Positions 25,889-35,373 of a stretch of DNA of 64,000 bases are shown here, piece after piece. The position numbers were made by a program, and so were the translations under genes. Source of the DNA: Koleobacter methoxysyntrophicus (GTDB lineage: Bacteria > Bacillota > Thermosediminibacteria > Koleobacterales > Koleobacteraceae); contig NZ_CP059066.1 in assembly GCF_017301615.1 (NCBI RefSeq), positions 434,001 through 498,000 on the forward strand. The letters run 5' to 3'. Positions within the stretch are counted from its first letter, which is position 1. Each line of letters starts with the position of its first letter. A model generated the notes under the pieces. It did no database searches. It had not been told where the DNA came from and saw only the letters and a program-made list of their open reading frames with translations.

Positions 25889-26344
25889 CTAGCTGTCTCT
25901 TTTCCGTATCACCTCCATCACCTGTTTTTTGCTGTCTGCTTTCATAAGTTCTGTTCTAACATCATCATGGATAAGCATACGAGATAATCTTGACAGTACC
26001 TTTAGGTGTTCATTGTGGGATTCTTCAGGAACCCCGATCATAAAGAAAAGTTTTGCTTTTTTACCATCAAGGGAATCAAAATCTATACCCTCCAGTGACC
26101 TGCCAAAAGCAATAGCCGGATGTTTTACCCCTCTGCTTTTGCCATGAGGTATTGCTATACTGTAACCTATCCCTGTAGTGGAATGCTTTTCCCTTTTAAA
26201 AACTGCTTCTAAAAAATCCTCTATCGAATTTAATTTCTCTGCTTTTTCCAATAGCCCTGCCAGCTCCCTAATTACATCAGCCTTGGTCATGCTTTTCAGT
26301 TCCAGATCGATAGCCCTTTCATCCAGTAAATCAATTATTCTCAT
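25889..26344 (-). CDS. PTS fructose subunit IIA
   Basis: A 151-aa EIIA of the fructose/mannitol type, with its phospho-histidine in GIGYSIAIPHGKSRGV and the later LFFMIGVPEESHNEHLKVLSRLS. It passes phosphate from HPr to the EIIB domain of the neighbouring EIIBC protein. It starts at ATG 26344, 7 bp after the fruK stop, so it is translationally close to fruK. Confidence 0.93.
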   Translation of the reverse strand: MRIIDLLDERAIDLELKSMTKADVIRELAGLLEKAEKLNSIEDFLEAVFKREKHSTTGIGYSIAIPHGKSRGVKHPAIAFGRSLEGIDFDSLDGKKAKLFFMIGVPEESHNEHLKVLSRLSRMLIHDDVRTELMKADSKKQVMEVIRKRDS

Positions 26345-26351
26345 ATCACAA

Positions 26352-27287
26352 TCAACCCCTAATTAATTTTATATGAATATCAGAATACAGTTTTTTTATT
26401 CTTTTAGTATCAATATGTCCGTTTGTCTTTTTTTCAACACTAGCTGCTGCAACCGCTGATGCAAATCTGAAAGCCAGTTCAGGAGAAGCACCTTCTATTA
26501 TCTTGCATGCCATTGCAGCAACCATAGCATCCCCCGCTCCAACGGTATTTCTTACATTTATCCGTGGGGATGGAGCATACCAGATCCCCATATCACAACC
26601 CATCACGGCTCCATCTTTCCCTAAAGAAATTATTACTATCTCAACTCCCTGGGACCGGAAAAAATCCACGGCATATACCATATCCTCCTCCCTCTTTATA
26701 GTCCTCTTCAGTATCCCTTCTGCTTCTTCCCTGTTTGGTTTAATCATATACGGGCAGGCCTTTAAACCTTCAAGCAAAAAATCTCCTCCTGCATCGAGGA
26801 TTGCCCTACCATTCCTTCTCTTTGTTTCTTCAATCAGTGTTCTGTATATATCTGCAGGTATACCTCGGGGAATACTACCCGAAAATATCATTATGCTACT
26901 CATGTCAGCTGCTTTATGCACCTTTTCCACAAGGGCATCTACTGCCTGAGGTTTGATTTCATAGCCCTGTTCATTTAATTCGGTCAATACCCCTAATTTC
27001 TCATCAAAAATCTTTATATTCATCCGGGTTTCTTCTGTTACCCAAATAAAATCATGATTTATCTTGTTTTTTTCAAGAAAATCCTTTATATATTTGCCAT
27101 TGTCTCCTCCCAAAAATCCTATGGCAAGGGTATCATTTCCCAGCTGTTTTATTACTCTAGAAACATTTATACCCTTTCCTCCTGGTTCCATGTAAAACGA
27201 TTTTACGCGATTTAGGCTTCCGATTTTTAGTTGTTCGACTATAACAGTTTTGTCTATTGCCGGATTCAGAGTAACCGTAGTAATCAT
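26352..27287 (-). CDS. fruK: 1-phosphofructokinase (FruK)
   Basis: A 311-aa PfkB/ribokinase-family kinase that converts fructose 1-phosphate to fructose 1,6-bisphosphate. Seen: N-terminal MITTVTLNPAIDKTV, the PfkB signature 1 EPGGKGINVSRVIKQLG, and signature 2 NVRNTVGAGDAMVAAMA with the catalytic Asp in GAGD. The position between fruR and the PTS genes confirms the role over tagatose-6-phosphate kinase, the main alternative in this family. Confidence 0.93.
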   Translation of the reverse strand: MITTVTLNPAIDKTVIVEQLKIGSLNRVKSFYMEPGGKGINVSRVIKQLGNDTLAIGFLGGDNGKYIKDFLEKNKINHDFIWVTEETRMNIKIFDEKLGVLTELNEQGYEIKPQAVDALVEKVHKAADMSSIMIFSGSIPRGIPADIYRTLIEETKRRNGRAILDAGGDFLLEGLKACPYMIKPNREEAEGILKRTIKREEDMVYAVDFFRSQGVEIVIISLGKDGAVMGCDMGIWYAPSPRINVRNTVGAGDAMVAAMACKIIEGASPELAFRFASAVAAASVEKKTNGHIDTKRIKKLYSDIHIKLIRG

Positions 27288-27328
27288 TAAAACTCCACCT
27301 CAACTTTACCTATTCAGTATTAGATAAC

Positions 27329-28084
27329 CTACGCTAAAATAATATCTACGAAGTCCCTGTATTTTTCCCTTATTTCATCGGGAAGGTTTCTATCGGTTAT
27401 AATGAAATCTATTTTATCTAATGAAACTATACGGCTGAAGGTTACTTTATCGAATTTGCTGCTATCGGCTACTATAAATACCTCCTTGGCTACATCAACC
27501 ATCATCTTCTTCATCTGGGCTTCACTTATGTTTGGAGTTGTGACCCCGTCTTTTATGGATATTCCGTTTACACCTAAAAACACCTTATCAACTCTGAATC
27601 TATTTATATTATCTTGAGCTATAGGCCCTACCAATGCCAGGGTCTCTTTCCTTAGGGTTCCCCCTATAAGGATAGCTTCCGCTCCGGTTTTCGCAATTTC
27701 AACAGCAATATTTATGCCATTTGTAACTATGGTAATATTTTTCCTTTTATCTATAAGCCCTGCTATTTCACCGGTAGTTGTTCCCGCATCTAAAATAATC
27801 GTGTCACCATCTTCGATAAACTCCAGCGCTTTTAAAGCTATCTGCCTCTTTTCGGTTGAATACCTGTTTTTCTTCTCTGCAAAAGACGGTTCAAAATTCG
27901 TATGAATAACATCCAGGGCACCCCCATGGGTTCTTATAACGGCACCTTCTTGTTCTAAATCCCTCAGGTCTCTGCGTATGGTAGATTCCGAAACATTGAA
28001 CATCCGGCTTAATTCTGACACCTTTACACTCCTGCCGCTTTTGATTATTTGACAGATTTTCTGTTTCCTCTCTTCAGCAAACAT
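27329..28084 (-). CDS. fruR: DeoR-family transcriptional repressor of the fru operon
   Basis: About 251 aa. The N-terminal DeoR HTH reads RKQKICQIIKSGRSVKVSELSRMFNVSESTIRRDLRDLE, followed by a sugar-phosphate-sensing DeoR C-terminal domain (IILDAGTTTGEIAGLI, ILIGGTLRKETLALVGP, IVADSSKFDKVTF). I chose the ATG at 28084 (MFAEERKQ), preceded by GGAGATGATAAAA; the in-frame ATG at 28099 sits in that Shine-Dalgarno. As the first gene of the operon it likely autoregulates and responds to fructose 1-phosphate. Confidence 0.9.
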   Translation of the reverse strand: MFAEERKQKICQIIKSGRSVKVSELSRMFNVSESTIRRDLRDLEQEGAVIRTHGGALDVIHTNFEPSFAEKKNRYSTEKRQIALKALEFIEDGDTIILDAGTTTGEIAGLIDKRKNITIVTNGINIAVEIAKTGAEAILIGGTLRKETLALVGPIAQDNINRFRVDKVFLGVNGISIKDGVTTPNISEAQMKKMMVDVAKEVFIVADSSKFDKVTFSRIVSLDKIDFIITDRNLPDEIREKYRDFVDIILA

Positions 28085-28140
28085 TTTTATCATCTCCATG
28101 ATTATTTATGCTCATTTATGGTAGTTTTTAATCTATTTTG

Positions 28141-28169
28141 ATTATATATTACCGTTTTGATCATGTCAA
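28141..28169 (-). promoter_or_regulatory. SigA promoter of the fru operon
   Basis: The minus strand has consensus TTGACA (28164-28169) and TATAAT (28141-28146) with a 17-bp spacer, about 57 bp before the fruR start. It lies only 14 bp from the 3' end of the group II intron at 28183. Confidence 0.85.
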
Positions 28170-28182
28170 TACTTTTTTAGAA

Positions 28183-29025
28183 ATCGAGTAAGGTAACGCC
28201 ACAATAATTAGTTGTGGCGTTATCCTTCTCTCAGAACCGTACGTACGGGTCTCGTATACGGCTTCTGGTAAACCTCAGTTACTTCTCCCTGAAGTAATGC
28301 AAAATCTAATTTCGCTGTGCTTCCTCTGTCCCTTCTTAACTGGCCGACGATTTCTTGGGGTACTTTCGGCGGCGTCTCTAGCTCTATGGCAATCTTACCG
28401 CCTACGTTACCTTACTCCGCCTGAGCGGACGTCTGATGCCAGTAAGCTCGTCACTCCCGGCTTCAGCGTTCCCCTCGGCATTTCAGCCTCGGTTATCTTC
28501 TCTTCCAGTTATTCTGGTTCTTCGGTTACACTCTTTGGTTTACCTTCGCCCCTTCGCATGACATATTGGCTTTTGGCTCTATATGCCCCACTGCAACTTG
28601 GTGCAGTGTCTCCTAAGTTTTCTCCTCCAGTCTGTTACCAGCTTTCATTGGCTTAGGGTTAATCACTACTACGGGCTCATCTGCACCCAGCACCACTCCT
28701 TCCCTCCCTTGTGTTTCCACTTGTTTGGGATTACCCGTCTTCACGGGATGATACTGGGATTCCCCGGTTAAGCCTGCTTGCCTGAACTTGAACGCATCCG
28801 TCCTAACCTGCCAGGTTTTCCAGCTTTTGGGCTTTCCCGCTCTTTGCAAGGCTACCCACCTGGCTGGCCAACCTCGGTTCGCTTTCCGCTATGTTCCAAG
28901 TTCCCCTTCGGCTTCCTTCAGACCCCACCGTCGCCAGTGACGTCCTTGCCTACGGGTTGTCTTCCCGCTGGTTAGGTGACAGGGTTTCTTTCAACCCATC
29001 GGCTCGCCAGACATGCCGGGCGAAC
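28183..29025 (-). mobile_element. ORF-less group IIC intron
   Basis: The minus strand begins GTTCGCCCGGCATG right after a terminator hairpin (29032-29049) and ends in a domain V-like hairpin (CCGTATACGAGACCCGTACG region), a domain VI stem and ACTCGAT. It aligns along its length with the complete intron at 42774-44861, but the reverse transcriptase gene is missing. Only about 845 nt remain, with both ribozyme ends retained. Insertion just after a terminator is characteristic of class IIC introns. Exact ends are inferred from comparison of the two copies. Confidence 0.75.
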
Positions 29026-29031
29026 AAAAAA

Positions 29032-29049
29032 CCTCCACTTAAGTGGAGG
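29032..29049 (-). terminator. Terminator of the ger operon (group IIC intron target)
   Basis: CCTCCACTTAAGTGGAGG is an 18-bp perfect palindrome followed on the minus strand by TTTTTTG, and the intron starts immediately after. It terminates gerABC plus the small membrane protein gene. Confidence 0.85.
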
Positions 29050-29090
29050 CGGTCTTAACTAAAAGGATATCTCCTCTCTTCAACGAATAG

Positions 29091-29264
29091 TCAAAAGCTC
29101 TTTCCCGGGAAAAACAACATTACAGCAGGTAATATAATTGAAACAAGGGTAAGCAGTACAGTCCCTACTGCAGCGATCCTGTTCTGTTTCTTCCAGCAGT
29201 ATTTTGCAAAACTGAACGAATAAACAGAGGCAAAGAGAATAAATATCATAGCCAAATAACTCAC
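29091..29264 (-). CDS. Small membrane protein, 57 aa, in the ger operon
   Basis: A GTG start at 29264 overlaps the gerC TAG by one base and has the excellent ribosome-binding site GGGAGGGGAAAAAATA. The product is VSYLAMIFILFASVYSFSFA, then KYCWKKQNR and a second hydrophobic stretch VGTVLLTLVSIILPAVMLFF: two transmembrane helices with a short basic loop. Small membrane genes downstream of gerABC are known in Bacillus and clostridia (GerD/GerF-like or anonymous), but I cannot assign this one. Confidence 0.6.
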   Translation of the reverse strand: MSYLAMIFILFASVYSFSFAKYCWKKQNRIAAVGTVLLTLVSIILPAVMLFFPGKSF

Positions 29265-30562
29265 TATTTTTTCCCCTCCCTTGTCATTATGGGCGAACTC
29301 TTAATAAGGCCTCCCGTCCTTCTGAGAGCAAATTCAACATCCGTATATATCTCGGCTTTTTCAAACTGCCGCAGCCAGTTGAATCTTTCCCACTCCTGTA
29401 TAGTATCAAAATGACTGACTGCAGTCCTGCCGAATTCTAACAGGTCTATATTCATATCCTTACCTTTTTGAATCAACCTGTCCAGTTCACTTTTTATATG
29501 CCTTTCAAGGCTTTTCTCCAAAAGGGGTTTCAAACCCACGGTTTCATAATTGATTCTGCTCTGGACCGCAAGGATTTCCCCTTCAAGAAACACCCTCAGA
29601 TGTATTACCGGTTTATCTTTTTCAAACCTTATTTTGATTTTCGGCTTAATCTCCTGATAGACCTCGATAGGAACTATTAAATCAGGCTTTTTAGGGTCTT
29701 TTATTGTAAAAGTTCCTTTAGTAAACTCACCCCTGCCGATCATCATAATCCGGGTTTCATGACCGCTTAGTTCCCCTACCATTTTATCTCCGTTAAATAC
29801 CGCACAACCGAAGAGTTCCAGTTTGTTTCCCCCTTTTCTCGGAAGTTCACCCGCATAATAGTCTCCCCCGGTTTTGAATCCGCTTCCCCAGGGAGGACCT
29901 TCTTCTTTAAAACTTTTGAAATCGTTGACAGTCCCAAGGATAGCAACGGGCTGACGGTAAGTAGATTTCATGTTATTGTAAATGTCATACAGTGTAACAT
30001 GGGGGAAGAAACCGGTATCATATGGACCTTCCATCATTATTTCCATGGTTTTCGACAGGGTTGTACCGATAAAGGGCTTATTTTCTTTAATGAAATCCGC
30101 GGCTGAACCTTTGCAAACTATTACATGAATAGTTCGCCTTATTTCTCTGTACCTCACTATCGGTGCAATGTAATCACCTATCCCTTCCCTTGCCATCTCC
30201 TCAGAAAAAACGAGGGCCTTAGTATGCATGAAATTCAGTTTCCGGGGTACAATGGTGTTTATCATATCGATTCCCGTAAAAAAGGAAGGGACATCCATAG
30301 TAATGGCCGTATATCCGTCCTGTTCACCTCCATCCTGGCTCCCTCCGTTTCCTCCGCCCCCACCCATACCTCCACCGGCTGCTGCCGTTGGGCCCGACAT
30401 AGTCGAGAACTGAACGGTGAGCCTGAGTTTATCAGTTACCCCTTTGTCGATGCCGATTGTCATAACATAAGCCAGTTCTTCTATTTCCCTTGAATCATAA
30501 CAGCCCGTGAGGGATGCGGATATTACAAGGAATATGACAGCGGTTATGAATGCTTTATTCAT
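29264..30562 (-). CDS. gerC: Spore germination lipoprotein, Ger(x)C family
   Basis: About 432 aa, the lipoprotein subunit of the germinant receptor. The start at ATG 30562 overlaps the gerB stop (ATGA) and gives MNKAFITAVIFLVISASLTGC, a signal peptide with lipobox LTGC. Downstream YDSREIEELAYVMTIGIDKG is the classical GerC opening, followed by a Gly-rich insert (GGGMGGGGGNGG) and the C-terminal domain (GKDMNIDLLEFGRTAVSHFD). The frame extends 29 codons further upstream, but that part is inside gerB. It forms a receptor complex with GerA and GerB in the spore inner membrane. Confidence 0.9.
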   Translation of the reverse strand: MNKAFITAVIFLVISASLTGCYDSREIEELAYVMTIGIDKGVTDKLRLTVQFSTMSGPTAAAGGGMGGGGGNGGSQDGGEQDGYTAITMDVPSFFTGIDMINTIVPRKLNFMHTKALVFSEEMAREGIGDYIAPIVRYREIRRTIHVIVCKGSAADFIKENKPFIGTTLSKTMEIMMEGPYDTGFFPHVTLYDIYNNMKSTYRQPVAILGTVNDFKSFKEEGPPWGSGFKTGGDYYAGELPRKGGNKLELFGCAVFNGDKMVGELSGHETRIMMIGRGEFTKGTFTIKDPKKPDLIVPIEVYQEIKPKIKIRFEKDKPVIHLRVFLEGEILAVQSRINYETVGLKPLLEKSLERHIKSELDRLIQKGKDMNIDLLEFGRTAVSHFDTIQEWERFNWLRQFEKAEIYTDVEFALRRTGGLIKSSPIMTREGKK

Positions 30563-31665
30563 ACCTGCACAGCCCCTTTTTTTATTTTTTTCTTCCTTAA
30601 CCTGGATATTATCAATACAATTAACGGCATAAGGAAGTATATAATCCATCCATACTGTCTGGTTCCCTGTACATAACCCATTATAATTATCGGCATGTCT
30701 TTAGGAATCATAGCTGCAGCAAAAAGGACTATATTTGACGGAATTAAAACCGGTTTTATGTCCTGAATCCTGAACATATGGCAGTATATGTTTACACCCG
30801 TATAGAAGAGCGCCGTTATAGCTATAAAGGTGCCTATATTCCATATAAAAAAGAAAATGGGGTCAAGCCTCTGCACGAACCTACCGTAGTCAATAAGCCG
30901 TGTCATCTGGTACATAAGGGAGGTTATCTCCTGGGCAGTAGTATATGGAAACACTAGAGTAAAAGAAAGGAGTGCACTTGATATTAAAAGACCGGAAATA
31001 AATATCGCGGCATAACCCGCTTTTTTTATGTGCTGAACTCCCTGGAGGGAGCCTGCAAATACGGCAAGGATGACGGCCTCCCCGTAGGCTGAACTCCTGG
31101 CTATACCGTGCAGCAGGGTGGTTTTTATGCCGTACCCGTATATGGGAAATATCCGGTGAAACTCATAGTTCTCCCATGACAAAAACTGCACGGAAATATA
31201 GCCTATAAAAATCACCGGTGAAGAGAGTTTAGCAAACCTTACGATTGACTCCAAACCCATAAAGCTTAAAATTGTGGTGCCGAAAACAAACATCCCTATG
31301 ATAAAGGAAAGGGGGCTTAAGGGTAATACATACACCCTCAGAACTTCTGCAAATTCCCTGAGGAATGCAGCTGCAATAAATATAAACCACAAAGAAAAGA
31401 TACCGGAAAAAATAAAACCTATATACCTCCCTAAAACTATCTCAAATATTTCGATCAAATTCCTGCCGGGGTAGTCTTTAAGGAGAAGATAAATGAATGT
31501 AAAACCGAAGAGGGCAGTACCGGCAGATATTAAAGTTGCATACCAGTTTGCAGTGCCGGTAAATTGTATCAATAATGCAGGGCTTGTAAAAAATACTTTC
31601 GTGACTATTATAATTGTAACGAGGCTGACTGCTTCGTGTATACCGAATTTCCCTTGCTGAATCAC
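30559..31665 (-). CDS. gerB: Spore germination permease, GerB family (endospore germination permease)
   Basis: A 368-aa integral membrane protein of the APC-like GerAB family with about ten hydrophobic segments. It begins MIQQGKFGIHEAVSLVTIIIVTKVFFTSPA. This is the subunit thought to bind the amino-acid germinant. It overlaps gerA by 4 bp and gerC by 4 bp, so all three are translationally coupled. The C-terminus is basic (RLRKKKIKKG). Confidence 0.9.
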   Translation of the reverse strand: MIQQGKFGIHEAVSLVTIIIVTKVFFTSPALLIQFTGTANWYATLISAGTALFGFTFIYLLLKDYPGRNLIEIFEIVLGRYIGFIFSGIFSLWFIFIAAAFLREFAEVLRVYVLPLSPLSFIIGMFVFGTTILSFMGLESIVRFAKLSSPVIFIGYISVQFLSWENYEFHRIFPIYGYGIKTTLLHGIARSSAYGEAVILAVFAGSLQGVQHIKKAGYAAIFISGLLISSALLSFTLVFPYTTAQEITSLMYQMTRLIDYGRFVQRLDPIFFFIWNIGTFIAITALFYTGVNIYCHMFRIQDIKPVLIPSNIVLFAAAMIPKDMPIIIMGYVQGTRQYGWIIYFLMPLIVLIISRLRKKKIKKGAVQV

Positions 31666-33398
31666 TTTTTATCCCCTTTCTGTTCCCCTTTTGTCCACCC
31701 CCGTGCATTATCTCCTGCCCTTTTTTTATCAAGGGGATTCAGGTAATCGGGCCTCTCTTTCTGGTGCCAGATGGGCCCTCTTATGATTATATCGGGGCCG
31801 GATTTGGTCCTGGGCGCAATAGGAACGAAATATGGAACGCCGAAAGACTTGATGCCGCAGGCAACACCGCCTATTATAAAGATGGCTACAGAAATGCCGT
31901 AGAAACCTGCTATTGCTCCGAAAATGCTGAATATAAAACGTATAATCCTTATGCTGAATGCTAAAGGATAGTTTGGTCCCGAAAAGCTGCCCAGACCGGT
32001 TATGGCTATTATAATTATTATGATAGGGCTGACTAAGTTTGCTGCAACTGCCGCCTGACCCAGGATAAGGGCACCGATGATACCCAGGGCAGGCCCTATT
32101 ACGGTGGGCATCCTGATCCCCGCTTCCCTTATCAGTTCAAAGGATATTTCCATTATCAGCACTTCAACCAGGACGGGAAAAGGAACGTTTTCCCTGGTAA
32201 GGGCGATGGTTGCAAGCAGGTCCGTCGGAATCATTTCCTGATGGTATGTCGTCAGGGCTATATACATACCCGGCAGTATAGCTGAAACAAGCATACCGAA
32301 GAATCTCACAAACCTTAAAAAGGTTCCGAAATACCAGACCGAAAAGGCTTCCTCCGATGTGTGGAGGTGTTCAAAAAAGGTAGTCGGCACCACTTCAGCA
32401 AAGGGTGCCCCATCTACTATTAATGCAACCCTTCCCTCCATAATAAGGGAAGCCGTCCTGTCGGGTCTCTCGGTAGACAAAACCTGCGGGAAAAGGGCAA
32501 ACGGGCTGTCTTCTATTAGCTGACCAAGCATACCGCCTCCCATAACAAGGTCAATATCGATACCTTCTAGTCTCCTCTTCACCTCTTTAACAATATCGGG
32601 ATTTACGATCCCTTCAATATACATTATCCCGCAATTTGCATTGTTTGTTTTCCCTACGCTTACAAACTCAGTCACCAGGTGTCTATTCTTTATGATTCTT
32701 CGTATCAGTGTTATATTGGTGCGGAGGTTTTCGGTAAAGGCCTCCTGAGCCCCCCTTATAACCGTTTCCAGAGATGGTTTCTCTATGCTCCTCTTTTCAA
32801 AACCCCTGGTTTCGATGAGGATACATTCAGAACAGCCATCAATGAACAGAGCGGTAAGGCCTGACAGGACTTCCTTTACTGCCTTTTCGTATTCCTTCAC
32901 CCTTTCCAGCTGGTTAATGGCCAGCACATTATCTACAATATATTCGACAGGGGACCCCTGTATAGTATCCGGGAAATTTTCAGGGTCCATTAACTGCCTG
33001 AGCACAAAATCATTAACAACGGCCTTATCAACCATTCCATCAATAAATACTATAAAGGCATTGATCTTTTGGGCTATTTTAAATTCCCTTATGACCACAT
33101 CCGAATTTTTAGGGACAAGGAATTCCTGTTTTATTTTTTTAAGGTTTGTGTTTAAATCGGAGGATAAAATCCCTTCCGGCGGCGAATTTTTCGCCTCGTT
33201 CCATTCTTCAACCTTAAGTGGGGGCTTTTTGCCCCTTTTTCTTTTGGTTGGTTCACCGCCGGCATTCTCGGATTCGTCGCCCCGGTCCTCTCCCTGCTCA
33301 TCGCTCACCTCGTTTTTCTCAAGGAGTTCAAAACCCTCGGAATTTACCGGTTCTTTATATGTAAAAAGGTTTTTTATGGTATTAATAACTCCCGACAT
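31662..33398 (-). CDS. gerA: Spore germination protein GerA family
   Basis: A 578-aa GerAA-type protein. A hydrophilic N-terminal region (about residues 1-95, acidic and Lys-rich) is followed by the conserved soluble domain (FKIAQKINAFIVFIDGMVDK, CSECILIETRGFEKRSIEKP) and a C-terminal membrane domain with at least four segments including VEVLIMEISFELIREAGIRMP, the family signature. It is the first gene of the receptor operon, behind GAAGGGGTGACTGCTGTAA. The germinant cannot be told from sequence. Confidence 0.92.
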   Translation of the reverse strand: MSGVINTIKNLFTYKEPVNSEGFELLEKNEVSDEQGEDRGDESENAGGEPTKRKRGKKPPLKVEEWNEAKNSPPEGILSSDLNTNLKKIKQEFLVPKNSDVVIREFKIAQKINAFIVFIDGMVDKAVVNDFVLRQLMDPENFPDTIQGSPVEYIVDNVLAINQLERVKEYEKAVKEVLSGLTALFIDGCSECILIETRGFEKRSIEKPSLETVIRGAQEAFTENLRTNITLIRRIIKNRHLVTEFVSVGKTNNANCGIMYIEGIVNPDIVKEVKRRLEGIDIDLVMGGGMLGQLIEDSPFALFPQVLSTERPDRTASLIMEGRVALIVDGAPFAEVVPTTFFEHLHTSEEAFSVWYFGTFLRFVRFFGMLVSAILPGMYIALTTYHQEMIPTDLLATIALTRENVPFPVLVEVLIMEISFELIREAGIRMPTVIGPALGIIGALILGQAAVAANLVSPIIIIIIAITGLGSFSGPNYPLAFSIRIIRFIFSIFGAIAGFYGISVAIFIIGGVACGIKSFGVPYFVPIAPRTKSGPDIIIRGPIWHQKERPDYLNPLDKKRAGDNARGWTKGEQKGDKK

Positions 33399-33498
33399 TT
33401 ACAGCAGTCACCCCTTCATTGCAGATATATGTTACTGCTCCATTACAAGTTATTATCTGCTATTTTTGTTTAACTTATTCTCAATGAGAAATAAAAAA

Positions 33499-33523
33499 GG
33501 CCGCAGAATACAATTCTGCAGCC
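33499..33523 (-). terminator. Terminator after the TRAP genes
   Basis: GGCCGCAGAAT (33499-33509) pairs with ATTCTGCAGCC (33513-33523) with one mismatch, followed on the minus strand by TTTTTTA. It ends the fhs-to-dctM gene series, 15 bp past the dctM stop. Confidence 0.8.
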
Positions 33524-33537
33524 GTTAAAAAAACAAA

Positions 33538-34815
33538 TTACATCCCCAGCATTTTAGGCAGAAAGGTAGAAATAGCGGGTATATAGGTAATCAGTATAAT
33601 GTCTACAATCATTGCTATCAAAAACGGCCACACTGCCCTGGTTATATCTTCCAGTTTAATATTTGCAATACCGCAGCCGACAAACAGGCACACACCTAAA
33701 GGCGGGGTTACCATACCGATTGCCAGATTGACTACTATTATCAACCCGAAATGCAGGGGATCAACGCCGATCTGGGTTATTACGGGTAAAAATACGGGCA
33801 CCAAAATAATAATTGCAGCCACCGTTTCCATAAATGTTCCTATGAATAAAAGGAGGATATTTATAAGGGCCAAAATCACGATGGGATTCCTTGAAATGGA
33901 TAAAAGGGCATTGGCAACCACCTGTGGGATCTGTTCTGATGCCAGCAGCCAGCCGAATACCGATGCCGTAGCTATAATAAACATAATCATAGCGGTGCTG
34001 ACAACGGCATTCGTAAGGATATCTTTCAGGTGTTCTAACTTTAATTCCTTATATATGAAAAAGCCTATGATAAATCCGTATACTACTGCTACAACGGCGG
34101 CTTCTGTGGGAGTAAAGACCCCTCCGTATATCCCTCCAAGAATTATTACAGGCATTAATAAGGCAAGGATGGCATCCTTAAACGCCATTAAAATTTTATT
34201 AAACCCAACCTTTTCATCCCCTTTATATCCCCGGTCTTTGGATATTTTATAGGCAACCAGCATTAAAGAAACCCCGACGAGGATTCCCGGTAAAATCCCT
34301 CCTATGAACAGGGCTCCGATGGAAACCCCCGTCAATACGCCGTAGATGACCATAGGAATGCTGGGCGGTATCATAACACCCAAAGTCCCTGCAGTTGCCT
34401 GAACGGCTGTCGCAAAACTCCTGTCATATCCCCTTCTTACCATAGCCGGGATGAGGATGGTCCCGATGGCCGCTACCGTGGCAGCTGCCGCCCCTGAAAT
34501 CGCCCCGAAAAACATGCTTGCAATTATCGAAACCAGGGCCAACCCACCCGAAAGCCTTCCCACGATGGTATTGGCGAAATCAACAAGGCGTCTCGAAATC
34601 CCGCCGAATTCCATCAAAGACCCTGCCAGAATAAAAAAGGGAACGGCCATCAGAGGAAAGGAGTCGGTAGCTGTAAACATCTTCTGCACCACCACTACAA
34701 GGGGTATATTGCCCTTAACAAGAATGGCGGCTATTGAGGCCAGTGCAATGGATATGGCAATAGGTATATTGATGATAAAAAAGAAAATCAGGCTCAAAAA
34801 TAAAGCTAGGGTCAT
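33538..34815 (-). CDS. dctM: TRAP transporter large permease (DctM)
   Basis: A 425-aa protein with about 12 hydrophobic segments, the catalytic membrane subunit of a TRAP carboxylate transporter. Motifs include PFFILAGSLMEFGGISRRLVDFANTIVGRLSGGLA, FFGAISGAAAATVAAIGTI and IPPSIPMVIYGVLTGVSIGALFIGGILPG. The start overlaps the dctQ stop by 4 bp. It works with DctQ and the binding protein DctP encoded just upstream and is driven by a sodium gradient in known members. Confidence 0.93.
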   Translation of the reverse strand: MTLALFLSLIFFFIINIPIAISIALASIAAILVKGNIPLVVVVQKMFTATDSFPLMAVPFFILAGSLMEFGGISRRLVDFANTIVGRLSGGLALVSIIASMFFGAISGAAAATVAAIGTILIPAMVRRGYDRSFATAVQATAGTLGVMIPPSIPMVIYGVLTGVSIGALFIGGILPGILVGVSLMLVAYKISKDRGYKGDEKVGFNKILMAFKDAILALLMPVIILGGIYGGVFTPTEAAVVAVVYGFIIGFFIYKELKLEHLKDILTNAVVSTAMIMFIIATASVFGWLLASEQIPQVVANALLSISRNPIVILALINILLLFIGTFMETVAAIIILVPVFLPVITQIGVDPLHFGLIIVVNLAIGMVTPPLGVCLFVGCGIANIKLEDITRAVWPFLIAMIVDIILITYIPAISTFLPKMLGM

Positions 34816-35300
34816 CGGGCTCCCTCCCTCATTCTTTTAGCTATCACCGAGAAATTATATATAGAATAAGCAAACATTAAGATGCCGCTGAAAAAAATGG
34901 CAGAATAGGGTATACCCATAGATATTTCCATAGCGGGGGATACCTGTCTTGAAACTATTCCCACCAGCTTATAACCCCAAATAATCATGATTATAAAAAA
35001 TATCGAGGCGAATGCATTTGCAGTAACGGCTACCACATTCTTTGCTTTGAAAGGTAATAGGTTCGTAACGGCTTCTACCCCTATATGGCTCTGCCGCTTT
35101 ACACCGATGCTTGCACCTAAAAAGGAAATCCAAACGAGGATGTACCTTGCCAGTTCCTCGGACCAGGGGAGGGAAGATTTAATTACAAACCTGAATATTA
35201 CCTGCAGAAAGACTACTATTACCATTATTACAAGGAGAAAACTGACAAAATATTCGACAAACCTGTTAACCCTGTCAAGGATCTTACCGAACAATTCCAT
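34812..35300 (-). CDS. dctQ: TRAP transporter small permease (DctQ)
   Basis: A 162-aa protein with four hydrophobic helices and the family core FVIKSSLPWSEELARYILVWISFLGASIGVKRQSHIGVEAV. It is the small membrane subunit partnering DctM, to which it is translationally coupled, and is separated from dctP by a hairpin at 35337-35360. Confidence 0.92.
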   Translation of the reverse strand: MELFGKILDRVNRFVEYFVSFLLVIMVIVVFLQVIFRFVIKSSLPWSEELARYILVWISFLGASIGVKRQSHIGVEAVTNLLPFKAKNVVAVTANAFASIFFIIMIIWGYKLVGIVSRQVSPAMEISMGIPYSAIFFSGILMFAYSIYNFSVIAKRMREGAR

Positions 35301-35336
35301 TTCATTCCACCCCTTTCAGACGCCTTAAAGAAAATG

Positions 35337-35360
35337 TTGGCAGGCGCAGCCGCCTACCAA
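35337..35360 (-). promoter_or_regulatory. Intercistronic hairpin after dctP
   Basis: A 10-bp stem TTGGCAGGCG (35337-35346) / CGCCTACCAA (35351-35360) with a CAGC loop lies in the short dctP-dctQ gap, without a strong U-tract. Such structures commonly protect the binding-protein mRNA or partly terminate, giving more binding protein than permease. Confidence 0.65.
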
Positions 35361-35373
35361 CCTGCATTAATCC

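Noticed and set aside
28297-29000. Long plus-strand ORFs in the 28.3-29.0 and 44.2-44.9 kb regions
   Set aside because: They are shadows of group II intron ribozyme sequence; both copies share the RNA-like sequence and the frames show no protein conservation.
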